A DNA stretch of 64,000 nucleotides from Amblyomma americanum (taxonomy: Eukaryota; Arthropoda; Arachnida; Ixodida; Ixodidae), in assembly GCF_052857255.1 (NCBI RefSeq), contig NC_135505.1, positions 48,917,507-48,981,506 on the forward strand. The letters are read 5' to 3'. The position numbers were made by a program, and so were the translations under genes. The notes below the pieces were generated by a model. It searched no databases and had not been told where the DNA came from. It worked only from the letters and a program-made list of their open reading frames with translations. Shown here piece by piece: positions 22,857 to 37,989 of the stretch. The first letter of the stretch is position 1. Every line of letters starts with the position of its first letter.

Positions 22857-24204
22857 GCCAGTTTTTGTTTCAATAATATATAACCATACAAAGCAGTAAA
22901 TCAAAGGTTAACTGATAGACCTAGCCGTGCGCGCCATTGCCAAAACAGCTCGGTGGCTGACTCTATTGAATCGCGTACCCCTGCTAAACTAATTCGGCAC
23001 GCTCGCTCTCTGGTTACAGTGTTCCTGAGCTCCCAAGCGGGCAGAAGTGGCCGAAGTACACCAGGAGCTCTCCCGTCGTAATCACGATGGGCCATGGACA
23101 GTTCAACGAGACGAGAGGCTTTCGCGAGAGCGAGTGTGAACGCTGGAAGTCGGTGTTCTGAGAAGTCCAAAGCTTTTGTTTTGTTTTTAGTGCTTTGTTT
23201 TGAAATATTAGCGTGATTCGAGATGCATATGACAATTTTAGGTAACAGAGGAAATGGATACAGTGAATACATTTGGTGGAAATGGATACATTTGGTGTAT
23301 AATTTTATGCAAATATCTTGCAATCGTGCTGTGTATTTCATATCTCTGCGTCTGTCGAAAACTCTGTTTGTTGGCTAAATTGTAGTTTTTCCTGCCGCTT
23401 CTAATCTAGTTCATGTATAAATGCTTAATTTCCTTCGGAGGTAAACTATTCTTTTGTTTGGAGCCACACCACAGAAACCAACATAAAGCAGACAGACGTA
23501 CCGCAGAATAAGCCATTATAAACTTTACAATAAAGAAATCAACGCGCACACTACTTCGTCTTCATCGCTGCTTCGACTGCCGTCACCACTGCTTGACACT
23601 ACTATCTTTTTCCGATATTTTGGTCTAAATTCTGTCCTCAACGTTTGATCATTTAATTACCAACGTCCTATAGATACTAAAAAAATAAATAAAAAATTAA
23701 GGATAACAAATAAATAATAACCTGAGCACCCACTTAAGTAAATGGCAAATCCAGGTCCTTAGACACATATTTCACATAAGTGCACAGAAGAAATTCTTTG
23801 CTCTCGAGTTCTTCATATGGCCTAGAAATGCTTTATTACTCTCTCCTGACTTATGTTTTATGTCACTGTGACATCATTATTCGAAATGTTAGCAGTAGCG
23901 TATTGAATTTTTTTTAGTGAGCGGAAGGATTTACATTTAAATATTGCATAATAGTGCCGTTCTATAGAATATTTGTATTTTCTAATGCAAATACTCTGTT
24001 TCATAAAATGGAGCATGAACCCCGTGAAGTAAACGGTTTTTTAACTCTTTTTCAAAGCCCTTTCACTCAAATAAACTTTGTTCTATTCGTTTTTTTTTTC
24101 GGGTTCTTTTCGCACCAAAACGCATTTTACTATACGCGTTTTGTTTTAGTGCAGCACATAGAATTCTGTACTTTGTGCTGAATATATAATGAACGACATG
24201 GAAA
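22857..24204. other. No recognisable gene
   Basis: AT-rich. The 146-codon reverse-strand frame at 22901-23341 shows nothing recognisable. Confidence 0.35.
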
Positions 24205-25075
24205 TTGGAGACGTATGAAGGAACCCAACAGTCTCCAAAACAATGAAGCATAGACGAAAATTTTAAAAGTCTTATTCTTTTTTATTGCTTAATGAAAAAT
24301 CAACAGGCATGATTATTTTATCACTGAAAGATAATTCAATGCAAAGCATAAGAAAAACAACCACACGCCAGCGGAGACGTCCAAACCCACGACCACCGAA
24401 TTTCGTGTCCGGTGCTCTAACAATTGAACCACGTATGGCGATGGCTGTACAATCTTCTACATTCTGGGGTGTTTGTGTGTAGCGTAACCGAACTTTGAGC
24501 GTGTTCACCAGCGCCACCCTCTTACATAGCGGCGGAGGTAGTGATCCAACGGTCAGGGCAGAAGCTGCGCGACAACCCTCTTATGGTACCTATGGCATCA
24601 AGGCTGCCAGTACCGATGCCGTCGTTGAGCTATTGACCATACAAGACAAGGAAAATCAGGGGCTCGTTATGACCTTCATATGAAGGAAGCCAGCAGTCAC
24701 CGAAGTCATGGAGCGTAGGGTATTTTTCTTTATTGTGCACCTACGGCCTCCAAATTTCGCGTGCGGTGTTCTACCAACTGAGATATACGGCGGCGGCCGT
24801 CCAACCTTCTACACTAGAGGGCATTAATGATGCGAGTGACTTAACCTTGAGAGTGTTTGTTAATGGGAGGTTGCACTGAAAACTGCCAAATTAAGGTTTC
24901 AACGCGACAGCGTCAAGGAGCTCTTCTCCCAAAGAAGTCGGTGTTGGCGGTGTCGGCGTTGTAACACGACAAGTTCCAAATAAAAAAAGTAATGTGCAGA
25001 TACGCGGAATCGAACCCAGGTATTTCAAATAGCGAGGCTAGCAGGCGCAGAACATGCTACGAAGTCTTTTTTTTT
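24205..25075 (-). repeat. Cluster of degenerate tRNA-derived repeats, reverse strand
   Basis: Two related units, 24205-24480 and 24665-24830, share ATGAAGGAA-CC-CAGTC and a T-rich run followed by a tRNA-like block (reverse strand: TATCTCAGTTGGTAGAAC near 24785). A third tRNA-like piece at 24990-25075 carries a B-box-like GGGTTCGATTCC on the reverse strand. A related piece lies near 41905-41990. They look like old SINE copies, not functional tRNA genes. Confidence 0.5.
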
Positions 25076-25980
25076 TCGCGCTGGTTTCAAGTGTATAAAA
25101 GTATACCTAGTGTATGCGTTGTGGTCTTTGATTTTGTGAAGTGCCTTTGTCTACTGATGCGTACATGAGTAATACCCTGGCAACGCTGGAACACGCTGTC
25201 GTGTTCCACCCTTAAACGCAAAAGCTCAAGTGCCCTCCAGTTTGGTTCTACCTATTTATTGCAGTTATTTTGTAGCGTTCATTATTAATCTCCTACGCAA
25301 CACTGCCTTCTTGTCTTCCGCACTGCTCAAATATTCATTCAACATTACAGCAGCCATTTTAATTGAGCAAATTTCTTCGGAAGAGGGCGTGTTAGCACGC
25401 ATAGTACTTAATAGGATGATGCTAGTAACACGAAAAGCCGTCACGGCAATGTGTTTCAGCCTCTGCCTTCTGAAATATACTTTTCGAAATTAGTTTCATA
25501 TCGTAACGTGAAACGCGAAGGAGAAGCCCCGGAGCAGGGACGGAAAACGGCGGTGGTCCCTAAGTGGTGCGAGCGCGCGAGCGAAACAGAGCCAACTTCT
25601 TCCTATACGAATGCAGGCGCTACTTCTGCTTCTACAATCGCATGTATCACAGCCCCCTCTTCTGCAGTATCGACACGATGCGGCTAGGAGATAAAAGTCA
25701 GCGAAAGGGTAGTACGCAGCTGCAGTGAACCGCCGTTCAGTTAGGCAGCCTGTCGTGGTTAGACTTCATGAGAACAATGTGCACGACTGCAGAACGGTGC
25801 CGTCAAGCTTAGATAATTAGGAGACAAAATTACCATGCATTAGCGTTTTTAAGCGAGGAGAAAGAAGTGCTGAGTGGCACGGGCTAGTGAACATGTTTAT
25901 AACAACAACAATAGTACAGCTCAAGAGGCTAGCATACGGATGTTTTCGAAATTGTCATCTATCGAGCGCGCTGCACAGTC
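25076..25980. other. Upstream region of the E2-like gene
   Basis: No coding gene recognised. A GATAAAAG at about 25690 and a TCAGTT initiator-like site near 25737 lie about 250-290 bp before the ATG and could form a promoter, but the spacing is wider than usual. Confidence 0.3.
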
Positions 25981-26889
25981 ATGGAGCGCGTGGTTCCAAC
26001 AAGCTGCTACACCTGGGACCTAGTGGAACACAAGCACGAGCCGCCCCCTCAGACTGTGCTGAGAGTACTGCAGGATATCGCCGAGCTCAACGCCAGTCCT
26101 CTGGAGGGCATCTTCATCTCGCTCCAGGAGAACAACGTCACCACAATCCACGTACTAATGGTGGGTTCCGTCGGAACGCCGTACGAGGGCGGATTCTTCC
26201 AGTTTCTTCTCCGCTGTCCCCCGGACTACCCGCTCAGCCCGCCCCGTATGTCTCACATTACCACGGACGCAGGCCGGGTCCGTTTCAACGTCCACCTCGA
26301 CAGGAGCGGTGAAGTCGACGTAAGCACCATCGGCACTGCGACCGGACCTGGCTGGACTTCGGCCTATGGCCTCGCCAGCGTGTTGCTTAGTGTACAGTCG
26401 GTGATGGGCAACCGCCCATACTTCAACGGACTCGACAAGGAAAAGCAGCCAGGGGACTCTGACAGATACAACGAGTTTGTTCGTCACGAGACGTTGAGGG
26501 TGGCCGTGTGCGGTCAAGTAGAGAGCGCCCTCAAGAAAGACCCTCAGTGCCCGCCTTCCTTCCGGCATAGGATACTGGACTGTTTCCTGAAAATGTACGA
26601 CAAGTATGAGAACATCGCAGAGTCAAGGCTGCATCTCACCGCCACAGAAATGAAGGATGTTTACAGTCCATATCCTGTCGGTACGTTCCAGTTCAAACAG
26701 CTTCTTGTGCGACTTAACGCTCTCAAAATGGAAGTACACAAGAGGAACCAAGCGACAGACACAGAAGCCGCTAAGAAAGCCGCTGAAGAAGCCGCTGAGT
26801 ATGAAGCTGATCTGGCTCTAGCACAAGTTGCAGAATTCGAGAACGAGGACAGGCTACCGCCAGTTTATGACCAGTCTGAGCAACGGTAG
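25981..26889 (+). CDS. UBE2Z-like ubiquitin-conjugating enzyme, catalytic Cys replaced
   Basis: An intact intronless 302-aa frame starting at ATG 25981. The E2 fold covers about residues 24-150 and is closest to UBE2Z (USE1), the E2 charged by UBA6 with ubiquitin or FAT10. Matches include GTPYEGGFF (66-73), RCPPDYPLSPPR (78-89), VRFN (100-103), IGTATGPGW (117-125) and, beyond the core, PGDSDRYNEFVRHETLRVAVC (157-177), a UBE2Z hallmark. Human UBE2Z has Cys in the G-K-V-C-L-S position; here it reads GEVDVS, with Asp113 (GAC, 26317-26319). The nearby Asn-Pro-Asn is Asn-Val-His. It should be unable to form the thioester, so it may be a binding or regulatory variant or a decaying retrocopy. The C-terminus is Ala/Glu-rich (260-285). 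The lack of introns suggests retroposition. Confidence 0.85.
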   Translation: MERVVPTSCYTWDLVEHKHEPPPQTVLRVLQDIAELNASPLEGIFISLQENNVTTIHVLMVGSVGTPYEGGFFQFLLRCPPDYPLSPPRMSHITTDAGRVRFNVHLDRSGEVDVSTIGTATGPGWTSAYGLASVLLSVQSVMGNRPYFNGLDKEKQPGDSDRYNEFVRHETLRVAVCGQVESALKKDPQCPPSFRHRILDCFLKMYDKYENIAESRLHLTATEMKDVYSPYPVGTFQFKQLLVRLNALKMEVHKRNQATDTEAAKKAAEEAAEYEADLALAQVAEFENEDRLPPVYDQSEQR

Positions 26890-27016
26890 TCTCTCCAGTA
26901 CTTGTGAAGAGCTTTTCGACAAGCAGCGGAAGCAGCCGATGAAATACCCGCATAGTTCAATGCCGGCGTCCTGTTATCTGTGCTAAAGCGAAGAATTGGT
27001 CCTTCTTGTTTCACTA

Positions 27017-27026
27017 AAAAAAAAAT
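27017..27026 (+). other. Short A-run downstream of the E2-like gene
   Basis: Ten A residues about 127 bp after the stop. This could be a relic poly(A) tail of a retrocopy, but I see no AATAAA signal or target duplication to support that. Confidence 0.25.
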
Positions 27027-27207
27027 TGTAGTGCTTGCGAAGATCTTTCCTGTATGCTTATCACGTTCAGAACAGAACAGTAACACACTTTTGCAAATTT
27101 TTCGCAGCACCTATCGGTTCCTAACCGAGTCAGGAGCCTTCGGCGCGCGTAGCCTGCGCCTTTGTGGTTTAGGAATGAGATTGCACTGGTGCAGTTGCAT
27201 TAAAAAA

Positions 27208-27345
27208 CGCTATGAGTCCATCATAATCGTCATCATCATCAGCCTGACTACCCCCACTGCGGGGAAATGGCCTCTCCCATGTCTCCCTAATTAGCCCGGC
27301 CCTTTGCCAGGGTCCTTCAGCGACGCTGGAATGGGGATGGAAACT
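27208..27345 (-). mobile_element. RTE-type LINE 3' end
   Basis: On the reverse strand this reads GGGAGACATGGGAGAGGCC, then a GC-rich block, then CAGGCTGATGATGATGACG. It matches the 3' end of the RTE element at 55485-55548, including the TGATGA tail. The 5' part is absent. Confidence 0.65.
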
Positions 27346-28004
27346 GCAACCGCCACAAAATATTGCCACTGTACCTTTTAAGCATAGATTTCATGTCGGT
27401 GCTGCGCTTGGAGCCTGCCTAGAAGATGTCTATTGTAATTCGTATTTCGGCGATCGCATCAATCCTCTCCGCTGCATGCGCAGTGAGCCGTCTACAAGTG
27501 CTCCATATAGTGCGGTTGCTGTATATCGGACTGCGTCTCTGGTAGAAATCGCAAGCGTGCTAACACTCAACTGAAATCCCCCCTTCATGTTTTTTTCCAG
27601 TAACCTTATTCGGTTTTTCTGCTAGCACAATTGTCTTTCAAGCCAGGAATTGGGCTCGGTCGCGAACGTCGCAGTATGTCAGCATCTATAAATTGGTTTA
27701 GGTACATTTCTTGTGATGGTCGGCATTACAGCTTGCTTTTAAACATTTACTTTTTACGGTAACGTTAAGTAGCGTCAGCTTTACTCATACCTCCTTGTGT
27801 GTGGCGTGTTGTGTGTCCTCAACACTGCGCCACTAAACTTCGTCTGATTTAGTCGGTAGTTCGCCTCCACTCTGATACTTCCTTCCCCTATCGCCCCTCC
27901 TTTTGCGCCAGCATTGAGCACCGCACACAAGCATAAGTTTTATGCGGGACGTGTCTTTCCAAACTTTGGAGCAACAAGTCGCCGTCACACCGAGTGAGTA
28001 CAAG
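27346..28004. other. No recognisable gene
   Basis: Mixed composition. No frame longer than about 60 codons and no known motif. Confidence 0.35.
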
Positions 28005-28560
28005 ACAAACTGTTTATTAATTAATATATCGCATTGAAAACGGCAATTCGCGCAGAAATAAAACCCAAAACGACAACTGCAGCAGGCTCACGGTAGTCGT
28101 CGGTGGTCCCAAGACTCCTGGCTAGGAGCGGGCGATCAGTCAAGAGTGCAGTTCCCTATCCGGCGGTTCTTGGCGAGAGAGAGCCGTTTTCCCGCACAAT
28201 CGCCCTACTGCACAGCAAACCTGATCCTCGCTCAGGAAGCAATCGTATGGCTGCCCTATAGAAAGAACGTTACCACCGTAAGTGAGCACTCTGCGCGTCC
28301 TGAGGCAAAGTGACGGTGACCAAAAACATCGGGGGACTCCACTGTGGCCACCACAGCTTCCGCGGGAATCACGGCCGCGGCCTTGTGGCGTGCCGAGGAA
28401 GTGGGGGATGCGTGTGTACCGTTAGCACGCGGTGGCCGCTCAATCTTTTTAGTTCCTCCGTCATCCAGTGGAGATTCGCCACATTGACGGGGGCAGGAAG
28501 AGCCCACACACTCAACAGAAAGGAGTAAAAAGGTACTAACTCTAGCGCACACCCTTTACT
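28005..28560 (-). repeat. Possible solo LTR or retroelement end, reverse strand
   Basis: Read on the reverse strand, a GC-rich segment is followed by TTAATTAATAAACAG (AATAAA signal, complement of 28012-28017) and a short T/G-rich end, as in many U3-R-U5 arrangements. I found no matching partner LTR in the window and no certain termini. Confidence 0.25.
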
Positions 28561-28703
28561 TCTTTTACATCTTACTCCCTTTTTACCCCCATATAGGCGT
28601 ATTCGTGTTCAGAGCGCACCAGGACGACCAGTGGAGCCTTATCTCTCAGACTGTCTTCTGGGTAACATGGCTAACACACGGGCCAGTTGGGTGATCATAT
28701 TGG

Positions 28704-28837
28704 AAACGTATGCGCTACTTGGGAACACAAGGAGACAAAATGACAAACAGCACACGACACAAGCGCAAACACACAAGCCTCCTTGTGTCCTTGGAGGAAC
28801 ACAAGCCTCCTTGTGTTTCCAAGTAACACATACGTTT
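28704..28837. repeat. Hairpin element with 31-bp arms
   Basis: Arms 28704-28734 and 28807-28837 are inverted copies matching at 28 of 31 positions, with a 72-bp spacer that itself holds copies of CACAAGCCTCCTTGTGT. It looks like a small foldback or MITE-like element. Confidence 0.6.
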
Positions 28838-29449
28838 GCGATATGTCATCTGGGCGCTCACTTTCCTGCTGATCTGCCTGTGTGCAACTACGACTGCCTA
28901 TCTTTCATTTACGTTTTAAAGTGACAGCTTCTAAGCGCCCGTTCCTGGGTTTCGCTTCGTAGTAGTCAGATTGAAAATTTTTGAAAGTGTTCGCTGAAAC
29001 ATCCTGTATATAAACTGACAGTGCCTGATGATAATTTAGAGACCACATGTTATTTTAATCTTGTCTCCCATCCTTAGTCAGCTTACACTGCTGTCGCAAA
29101 AGGACCGGTACAGTTGGTAATAGCCAGCTCTTGTTTCGCCGTCTTTAACACAGTCCTTGATTGTGGCGTTGCTTTTCTGACGAAGAAAGATGAGTTAGCT
29201 ATCCCAGACCGCCACCGGCTCCCAAATCGACGCAGCCAGAGAATTCACCGCAGAGAGAAGAGTCGAGGGAAAGTCAAACGTGTTTCTGAGAGAAGGTAGC
29301 CGCTGCAGAGTGTGAAAGAGAGTCAGGTGAGCCCAGGAGGTAAGGTAGTTTTACTCTATGCAGTGGCCGCAGCTGTCGACCTATAGTACCCATTAGGAGG
29401 TCACTGGGAGGTCACATTTTTCGGCGGTGGATGTAGCCGGATTTATGAC

Positions 29450-31904
<2,455 letters not shown>

Positions 31905-32095
31905 AATGTAGACGATTTAGACAACCGAGGCTTCCTTAACGGGCGCTGACATCGCGCAACACAGAGGCCTTTGTCTCTTTCGCTCCTTTGAAATACATCC
32001 ACCGCTGCCGGAATCGAGTCCGTCACCTTAGGATATGAGCAGGATAACGCCAAAGCAAGTGAGCCAAATCGGCGGGGATTTGGGTTGTACACTAA
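31905..32095 (-). repeat. Degenerate tRNA-headed SINE, reverse strand
   Basis: Keeps the order of the SINE on the reverse strand: a B-box-like GACTCGATTCCGGCAGCGG, then AAAGGCCTCTGTGTTGCGCG and GTCAGCGCCCGTTAAGGAAG, corresponding to the head, GTGTGCTGTGCG and GTCAGTGCACGTTAAAG in intact copies. The 3' part is lost or unrecognisable. Confidence 0.5.
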
Positions 32096-35000
32096 ACAAG
32101 ATTTCTGTAAACACACTCTCTGTTTATAGTGAAAAGGTGGTGCTTGTTGCTAACTTTTTCGGTTGAGGTTTCTTTCTTACAGTATAATGAAAGGGTTTGT
32201 GACTGTTATTATTCGCAGTTTACTAGGTAGAGTAAGGCAATGATATACGTGTTAAATTGCCATTACCTGTTTCGTTGGTAACGATGAATATTTTTTATCA
32301 ATGTCAGCAACGGCGACGTAATGGTGGCACGCGCTACCCTAAATCGCCACTGTAACGGGTGGCGCCGAGGTTAAGAAAAGAAAAAGAAAGATTGATATCG
32401 ATTCTTCCGTCATCCTCTCGCAGAAAGTTTCGTTATAGGCGGTGTAGGTCTACAGATATTCTCTCTGTAGCTGTTTCTTTGTAGCTTAAAAGCGACCAGC
32501 CATGCTGACCCGGTGTGGATGGCGATCAGCTGCTGAGCACGGGGTCGCCGTATAGAATACCGGCCACGTAAGTCGCATTTCAACGCAAAGGAAACGAAAA
32601 AAAAAGACCTACTCTACAACCTCCGCGCGCATTTAAGAACCTAGGTTGTCGAAGCTAGGTCGTAACGCTGCGCTATGACCGTTTCTCTGCCTCCTTCGAA
32701 CATCTCCGTCTCCCATTCTCTCAAGACGCAGTTCAGATGTCCTGACTAAATGCGAAAGTGTTTATGCGTTTTCTTCTCTCATAAGCTATTGTAGGTAGTG
32801 AAATGACGAGGAGGTGACGTCATATTCGGAATGCAACGCCCCCCCCCCCCCCCCAAATGACTATATATTTGTCAAAACGTAAAGCAACGATCTTGAAGCA
32901 AACTAGAAAGAAACAATTCGGCTGCAGTACTAATGGAAACATGATATAATTGATACCAGCTTACATGACGTTCACTGGTTTTAATACAACAATTCTTTTG
33001 GGACTATAAAAAGAATGAATAATAAAGTGTCCCTGCCCGTGGCACACTGTTTTTAATACAATGGGAAATAAGCCGTATTTTCGGTGCATTTTTATCATAC
33101 CACGCACATCGCACGCTTTCTAGAGAGAAGCATGTCGACGTATTCGCGGCTCAGGCAACGTCTGAAACCGTCACGTAGGTGTTCTATCGGATATTATCCT
33201 GTGTACCAAAGAAAATTACCGCTTTCTAATGCCAGGCACGTCCATAGAGTGTGCTTTTGAACCATTAATAATGCAACGACGAGGGAGTATATCGTCACGT
33301 TGCATGTATAAAAGCATTGCACAACGAACAGCAAGCTGCCGATAGTTCAAAGCGGAGATTGGTGTATACTGTGCACAGTTGAGCCACCTCATTATCGTGT
33401 GTTTATTATACGTTCCATTAGATGACTCAGTCTTGTGGCGGGAAACCTGGTCCCAAGAGGAATAATGCTTGCAGATAACTTAGTGAAGTAAGCTTCAATT
33501 TGCATTCACTGGAGCCATGGTGACCGTAATATTATTTCACTTCAACATAAAGTTAATATTACGGTCTAATCATGCCGACTGGTAGCCACCAATATCTAAG
33601 CAAGTGCAAAAAAGGACAACACAGTGCATCTAACTGGATAATGTATAAGCATGCAACTGCGGTAGGGTGGTGAAGATAATTAGGCGTTTACTTTCCCTAT
33701 CCCCTCTTCCAGAATTCTCACACGTGCTGCTTTCGGCTATACTGAGGTTGATGGATACTTTTGGGCAATCAAGGATTACTGTGATTACAGTATGGTACTC
33801 AATATTGACAGTCTGACTGGATGAAGGACAAAGAAGAATTTAGCCAAGAAAAATCAGTTCAGTTGAGGTGAGGTGTTGAATGCTACAGGTGGGATTAGGC
33901 TTGCTTATTTTGCCGGCAATTGCTCCACCGTGGCGTCAATTGTATGTTAATAATGACCTAAAACCTGTCGGATCTGCCCCGCTGTGCGCACAGTCACTTA
34001 TAATAGCACATACTCCGCTCCCGCAGTCACCATCTATGCACACATTCACACCAACCACACAGTCCACACCACAGTCCACTCCAGAAGTCACTATATACAG
34101 CAGGAACAGACTAAGGTTTGCTGTGATTGAATTGTGCGTAAATGGTGTTTTCTGGAGTGGACTATGTTATACTATGAGTGAATATGTGTATGCATTGTGG
34201 CACTTCAATGAACTATGTTCGATTGTGACTGAATATGTGCCAAGAAAATCACTCCTAATGTGCTGCGAATCAGCTGTGCGTTTCCATATAAGGCTTAATA
34301 GATGTTGTTGAAAAAAGTGGTTCAGGTTTTCTTTTGAGGAGTGGTTTTAAAAGCAGTATTTAAAGCAAAATACCTGGAAATAGTTTCTGTTGATGGTCTT
34401 ATAAAAAAGAAAACTTAAGTAAGAAATAGTGGATACATTGGTCGTATCATTCGGCAATTAACGAGCCGGCCTTGCGGCCTGGGCTCATAACTGCACTCTC
34501 GTCCTCTTGTCCCATACTGTTTGCGGACCATAGGGTCATCACACGTTTGTCGCATAGGCGCATGCGTTCCTTGACTCCAAGCTACAAGCGCGGCACCGCT
34601 ATCGCATCTGCTGCGCCGCAAAAGAAAGTGAGCACGCCTAGTGCCTTAATGCAGAACAATTATAAGGTCACAGCCACGGCTGCAAGAGAAAACACCTTAG
34701 AGCCAGATTTATTCATGGGACACGTTCGCCGCCGGGCTGAGCGTCGATCCATCCGGTGATCATATTACCAGCCTGTGTACCACCTCGAAGCTCGCTGTTA
34801 GAGGAACTGTTGCCAGCATCGGGTGGGACGTGTGGTTAAGAGACGGCACGAAGCGCTTCGAGACGATTCTCGAGTGCTGCATCTGGCTGGTAGGTTGGAG
34901 CAAGCCAACATGAGGTGGTTTGGCCTCAGGGACACACGCAAGAACTCTGCCAGCGCAAGCAATGCCAGAAAACACCAGCAAATCAACGGCCAAAGATTTT

Positions 35001-35154
35001 ATAGGTAAAACTGAACGTTTACAAACTGCACAACGAGGATACCTCGGAGGTACCAATATTCCCTGTCCGCGCGATAGTAGCGCTGCAAACTTTATTCATA
35101 GCATACTTCGAGGCACAAGCATCCTCGCTTTTAAATGGATTGAAAGAAATGAAA
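32096..35154. other. No recognisable gene
   Basis: AT-rich with a C16 run at 32839-32854. The frame 33880-34311 (143 codons, + strand) has no recognisable domain and contains ACAC-rich low-complexity sequence around 34040-34085. GC content is higher at 34460-34960 without a recognisable protein. Confidence 0.3.
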
Positions 35155-35735
35155 GGCGCACTCTCAGTGGACAACTCAACAGCTCCGTGGGGAAGGGATG
35201 GAAGAGTCAGTCGAAGAAGAAAGATTGGCGGTTGTGGACACCTCCTGATTAAGGGCCATATGGGGATCTTTAACATGCGCTGACATTGCATAGCACACTG
35301 CCACGTTTTGCATTCCGCATTGTTCAAAACATGGCAGCCGTGGCTGGGTCGGAAGTAGGATCCTGCGACTCACTAGCCGAGCGCCCCAACTACTGAACCA
35401 CCGCGTGGAGTATGCAGAAACAACTAAATCAGTGGTTTTTCATGAAACAAAATGGCGCATAACTGTCTCACTTCTCCAGGTAGAAATCTCAACCACGCCG
35501 TGAGGGAAAGGAGGAAGGTGGGAGTGCGATAAGGGGGAAATTGGATAGAGGTGCCACAGAAGGGGCTCCAGAATAGTTCAGACAACCTGGAAATCGTTAA
35601 CGTGCATTGACATAACACAGCACAAGGGCGCCTTTTGCGTTTCGCCTCCATCGAAACCTGACCGCGGCGGCATGATTTGAATCCGAGTACTGCGGCTCAG
35701 TAGCCGGGCGCTCTAACCAATCCGCCAACACAGCG
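35155..35735 (-). repeat. Two tRNA-headed SINEs in tandem, reverse strand
   Basis: 35155-35405 and about 35450-35735. Each keeps the body (GGGGATCTTTAACATGCG at 35261 and GAAATCGTTAACGTGCATTG at 35589) and a tRNA-like head at the high-coordinate end; in the second the reverse strand reads TTGGTTAGAGCGCCCGG near 35705-35721. Both are diverged from the full-length copies at 38-40 kb. Confidence 0.7.
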
Positions 35736-37989
35736 GGTAAGTTCGATGCCAGTTTCTGAACTCAGCTACAGTGTCTCGGCACGAGGGGCGGGCAAGAGCA
35801 GACAGCGGATTACCTCCCGAGTATGCTAAGCAATTTTGGACAAAAGAAATTTTTAACAGGAAAGATTTTATGAGAGTCATTTTTTCATATATTGTAAAAT
35901 TATTCTGTAACCATAAATATATCCGTAGATCTCCCGTCGGTAGGCTCGCAGATTTTTTATTGTGATTAACGTTTTCGCTTTTGCCAAAAATGTTCCCTAT
36001 TGGTTTTCGATGCCAGTCTTAGCTGCGAGGAATGAAAACAATTTTAAAAGATAGATTTTGCAACCTATCGAAAGAAAGGAGCATTACCTTCAATATTTTC
36101 ATAACTGAAGATTACAAAATTCTGATACTGAAAATTTTCGCCAAGAATGCCGGGCATGGGTTGGCGCTGCAGGACCACTAAGATAATGAGCAGACGCTTA
36201 CAGGAATCCCCAGTGGAGCAGAAAGCCGCAGACCACCGGCGTTGAGACATTTTGATCAAGTGGCAACGCAACTACCTCGGAGCATGGCGCACAGGGAGTC
36301 ACCTAGCTTTAGCCCTCCGATGTTTCGAGCTCTCAAGAGTGGGAAAAGCAAGGGTGTCAACTTGGTGTGCGCGCCACACTAGAAAACCAGTTTGGTGTTT
36401 TTGTTTCCTTCTGCTTTTACTTTCATAGACGTTTATGAACCCCTTTAGCGAAAACTTTTGGCTGTTTTCTGCGCTTAGTGCTTTGAGAATGTGGGTTGGA
36501 CTATGAGCGTTTTAAACCCAGCCCGGGAGTTGCTAGGCATCTCCGGCTGCGTCGAGATACAATTTCCTTCTTAGCCAGTTCCATACTGTTTATCCCTGCG
36601 CTGCAAGTGGTTCAAAGTATCGTGTACATAAAACATCGGATTATTCTATGAGCACAGCTCTCGTGGCGAATATTTCTCACTAGACTGTCCCAAACGATGA
36701 ACCCTGGTGAGTCAGGAGAAGAGGATTGATTATGTTTTACGTTATCTTTATAGCGCAGGTAAATATGAAGGACAAGAAAATAGGATGGGACCAGCGCTTG
36801 TCACGTCTTGTTTTCTTGCCCTGGGCCTATACCTGCGCTTTCAGAATACGGTGTGCTATTCCACCTGACACAGCAGAGAACCTTACTTAGGCATCATTAT
36901 ATTGCTACACTGATCTCATGACCTCAGCCTGCTGCACATGCCGCATGCTCTTTGCAGTTTTCTAGCGGTCCGCGCTTTTACCTGCAATCACGTCGCCACG
37001 CGTATAGTTCGTTCCGCGATCACGTGTTGTCCCTGCGCCCACAGGCCGTGCCGTGCTTCGCGATCACCAGTGGGAAACGGCCGTTAGACGTTGTCAAACG
37101 CTTTGAAACCTCTCTCAACGTTCTGCGGCGTGTCTGTAGACATTATAAGTGGCTACAAAGAGAGGCGCGGCAGCAGTCTTACAGACGTAGACACTGCCGT
37201 GTGAGGAGGACCAAGGAAGGTATGAACGCGGCAAAAATAAAAAAAAATGAAAAACCGGCAATCTTCATGCTTCTTCTTAGTGAGTTTTGTGACTGACACA
37301 GCACAGTTCAAGCCTAGCCAATTCTTTTAAGCTTTTTACGTTGTGCAGCCGAAAGTTTGTAGCTGAGGCTTACATGGCTCACGGAAAGTGACTGTCGCGA
37401 TGCCAACTTCGGTTCAAGACTTTCAAGTTTGGTTTAATAGGCCGAAAGATCACTAGATGGCAGAGCGACGTGATGCCTTCGTGGAAAGGTGACGCCATTC
37501 CAAATACCTGTCCCCCCCCCCCCCCCCCCGAATTCAAGAAATGCCGGTTCTTTGGTGTCTCCGTCGATGAACTGCAGGCTCTGCTACACTCGGCTACTCG
37601 CGATACGCTACACGGGTAGGTGAGGCCCTTCTATAAGCCTCAATATACACTCTACTACACAAAGGCTGCACACAAACACAGAGGCAGAATACATTTTCTG
37701 CCTCTATTCGACATTTGTTACTGCGCAAAGCACATAATAGGCACATAACTGAAGTGTGCACTTAGTATCGAGATTCTACGTGACAAAAGTGCTTTCAGAA
37801 AATCAAGCCTAACAATGTCCTATTGTTTGTGGTTTGCTTTGTGTGGCGGAGCAGTCCAAATTTTGCATCGCCCAGGCGGAGTCTTCTGCGGCGTTCGATA
37901 GCTGAACGTTAGGACACGAGATCAAACCCCCCACTCAATAGGGGCCGCGATTCGTATGCAATATATGCACCCAGACCGACAGAACCAAT
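35736..37989. other. No recognisable gene
   Basis: Contains an imperfect hairpin at 36752-36840 (arms AGCGCAGGTAAATATGAAGG and its degenerate complement), a GC-richer stretch at 36940-37230 with a 114-codon frame of no known family, and a C18 run at 37512-37529. Confidence 0.35.

Noticed and set aside
22901..23341. 146-codon reverse-strand frame
   Set aside because: No recognisable domain, low-complexity start and no splice or promoter context.
26155..26568. 137-codon frame opposite the E2-like gene
   Set aside because: Shadow of the coding strand.
33880..34311. 143-codon forward frame
   Set aside because: Contains ACAC-rich low-complexity sequence and no domain.
36952..37296. 114-codon forward frame in a GC-richer stretch
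   Set aside because: Arg-rich translation without known homology; likely chance.
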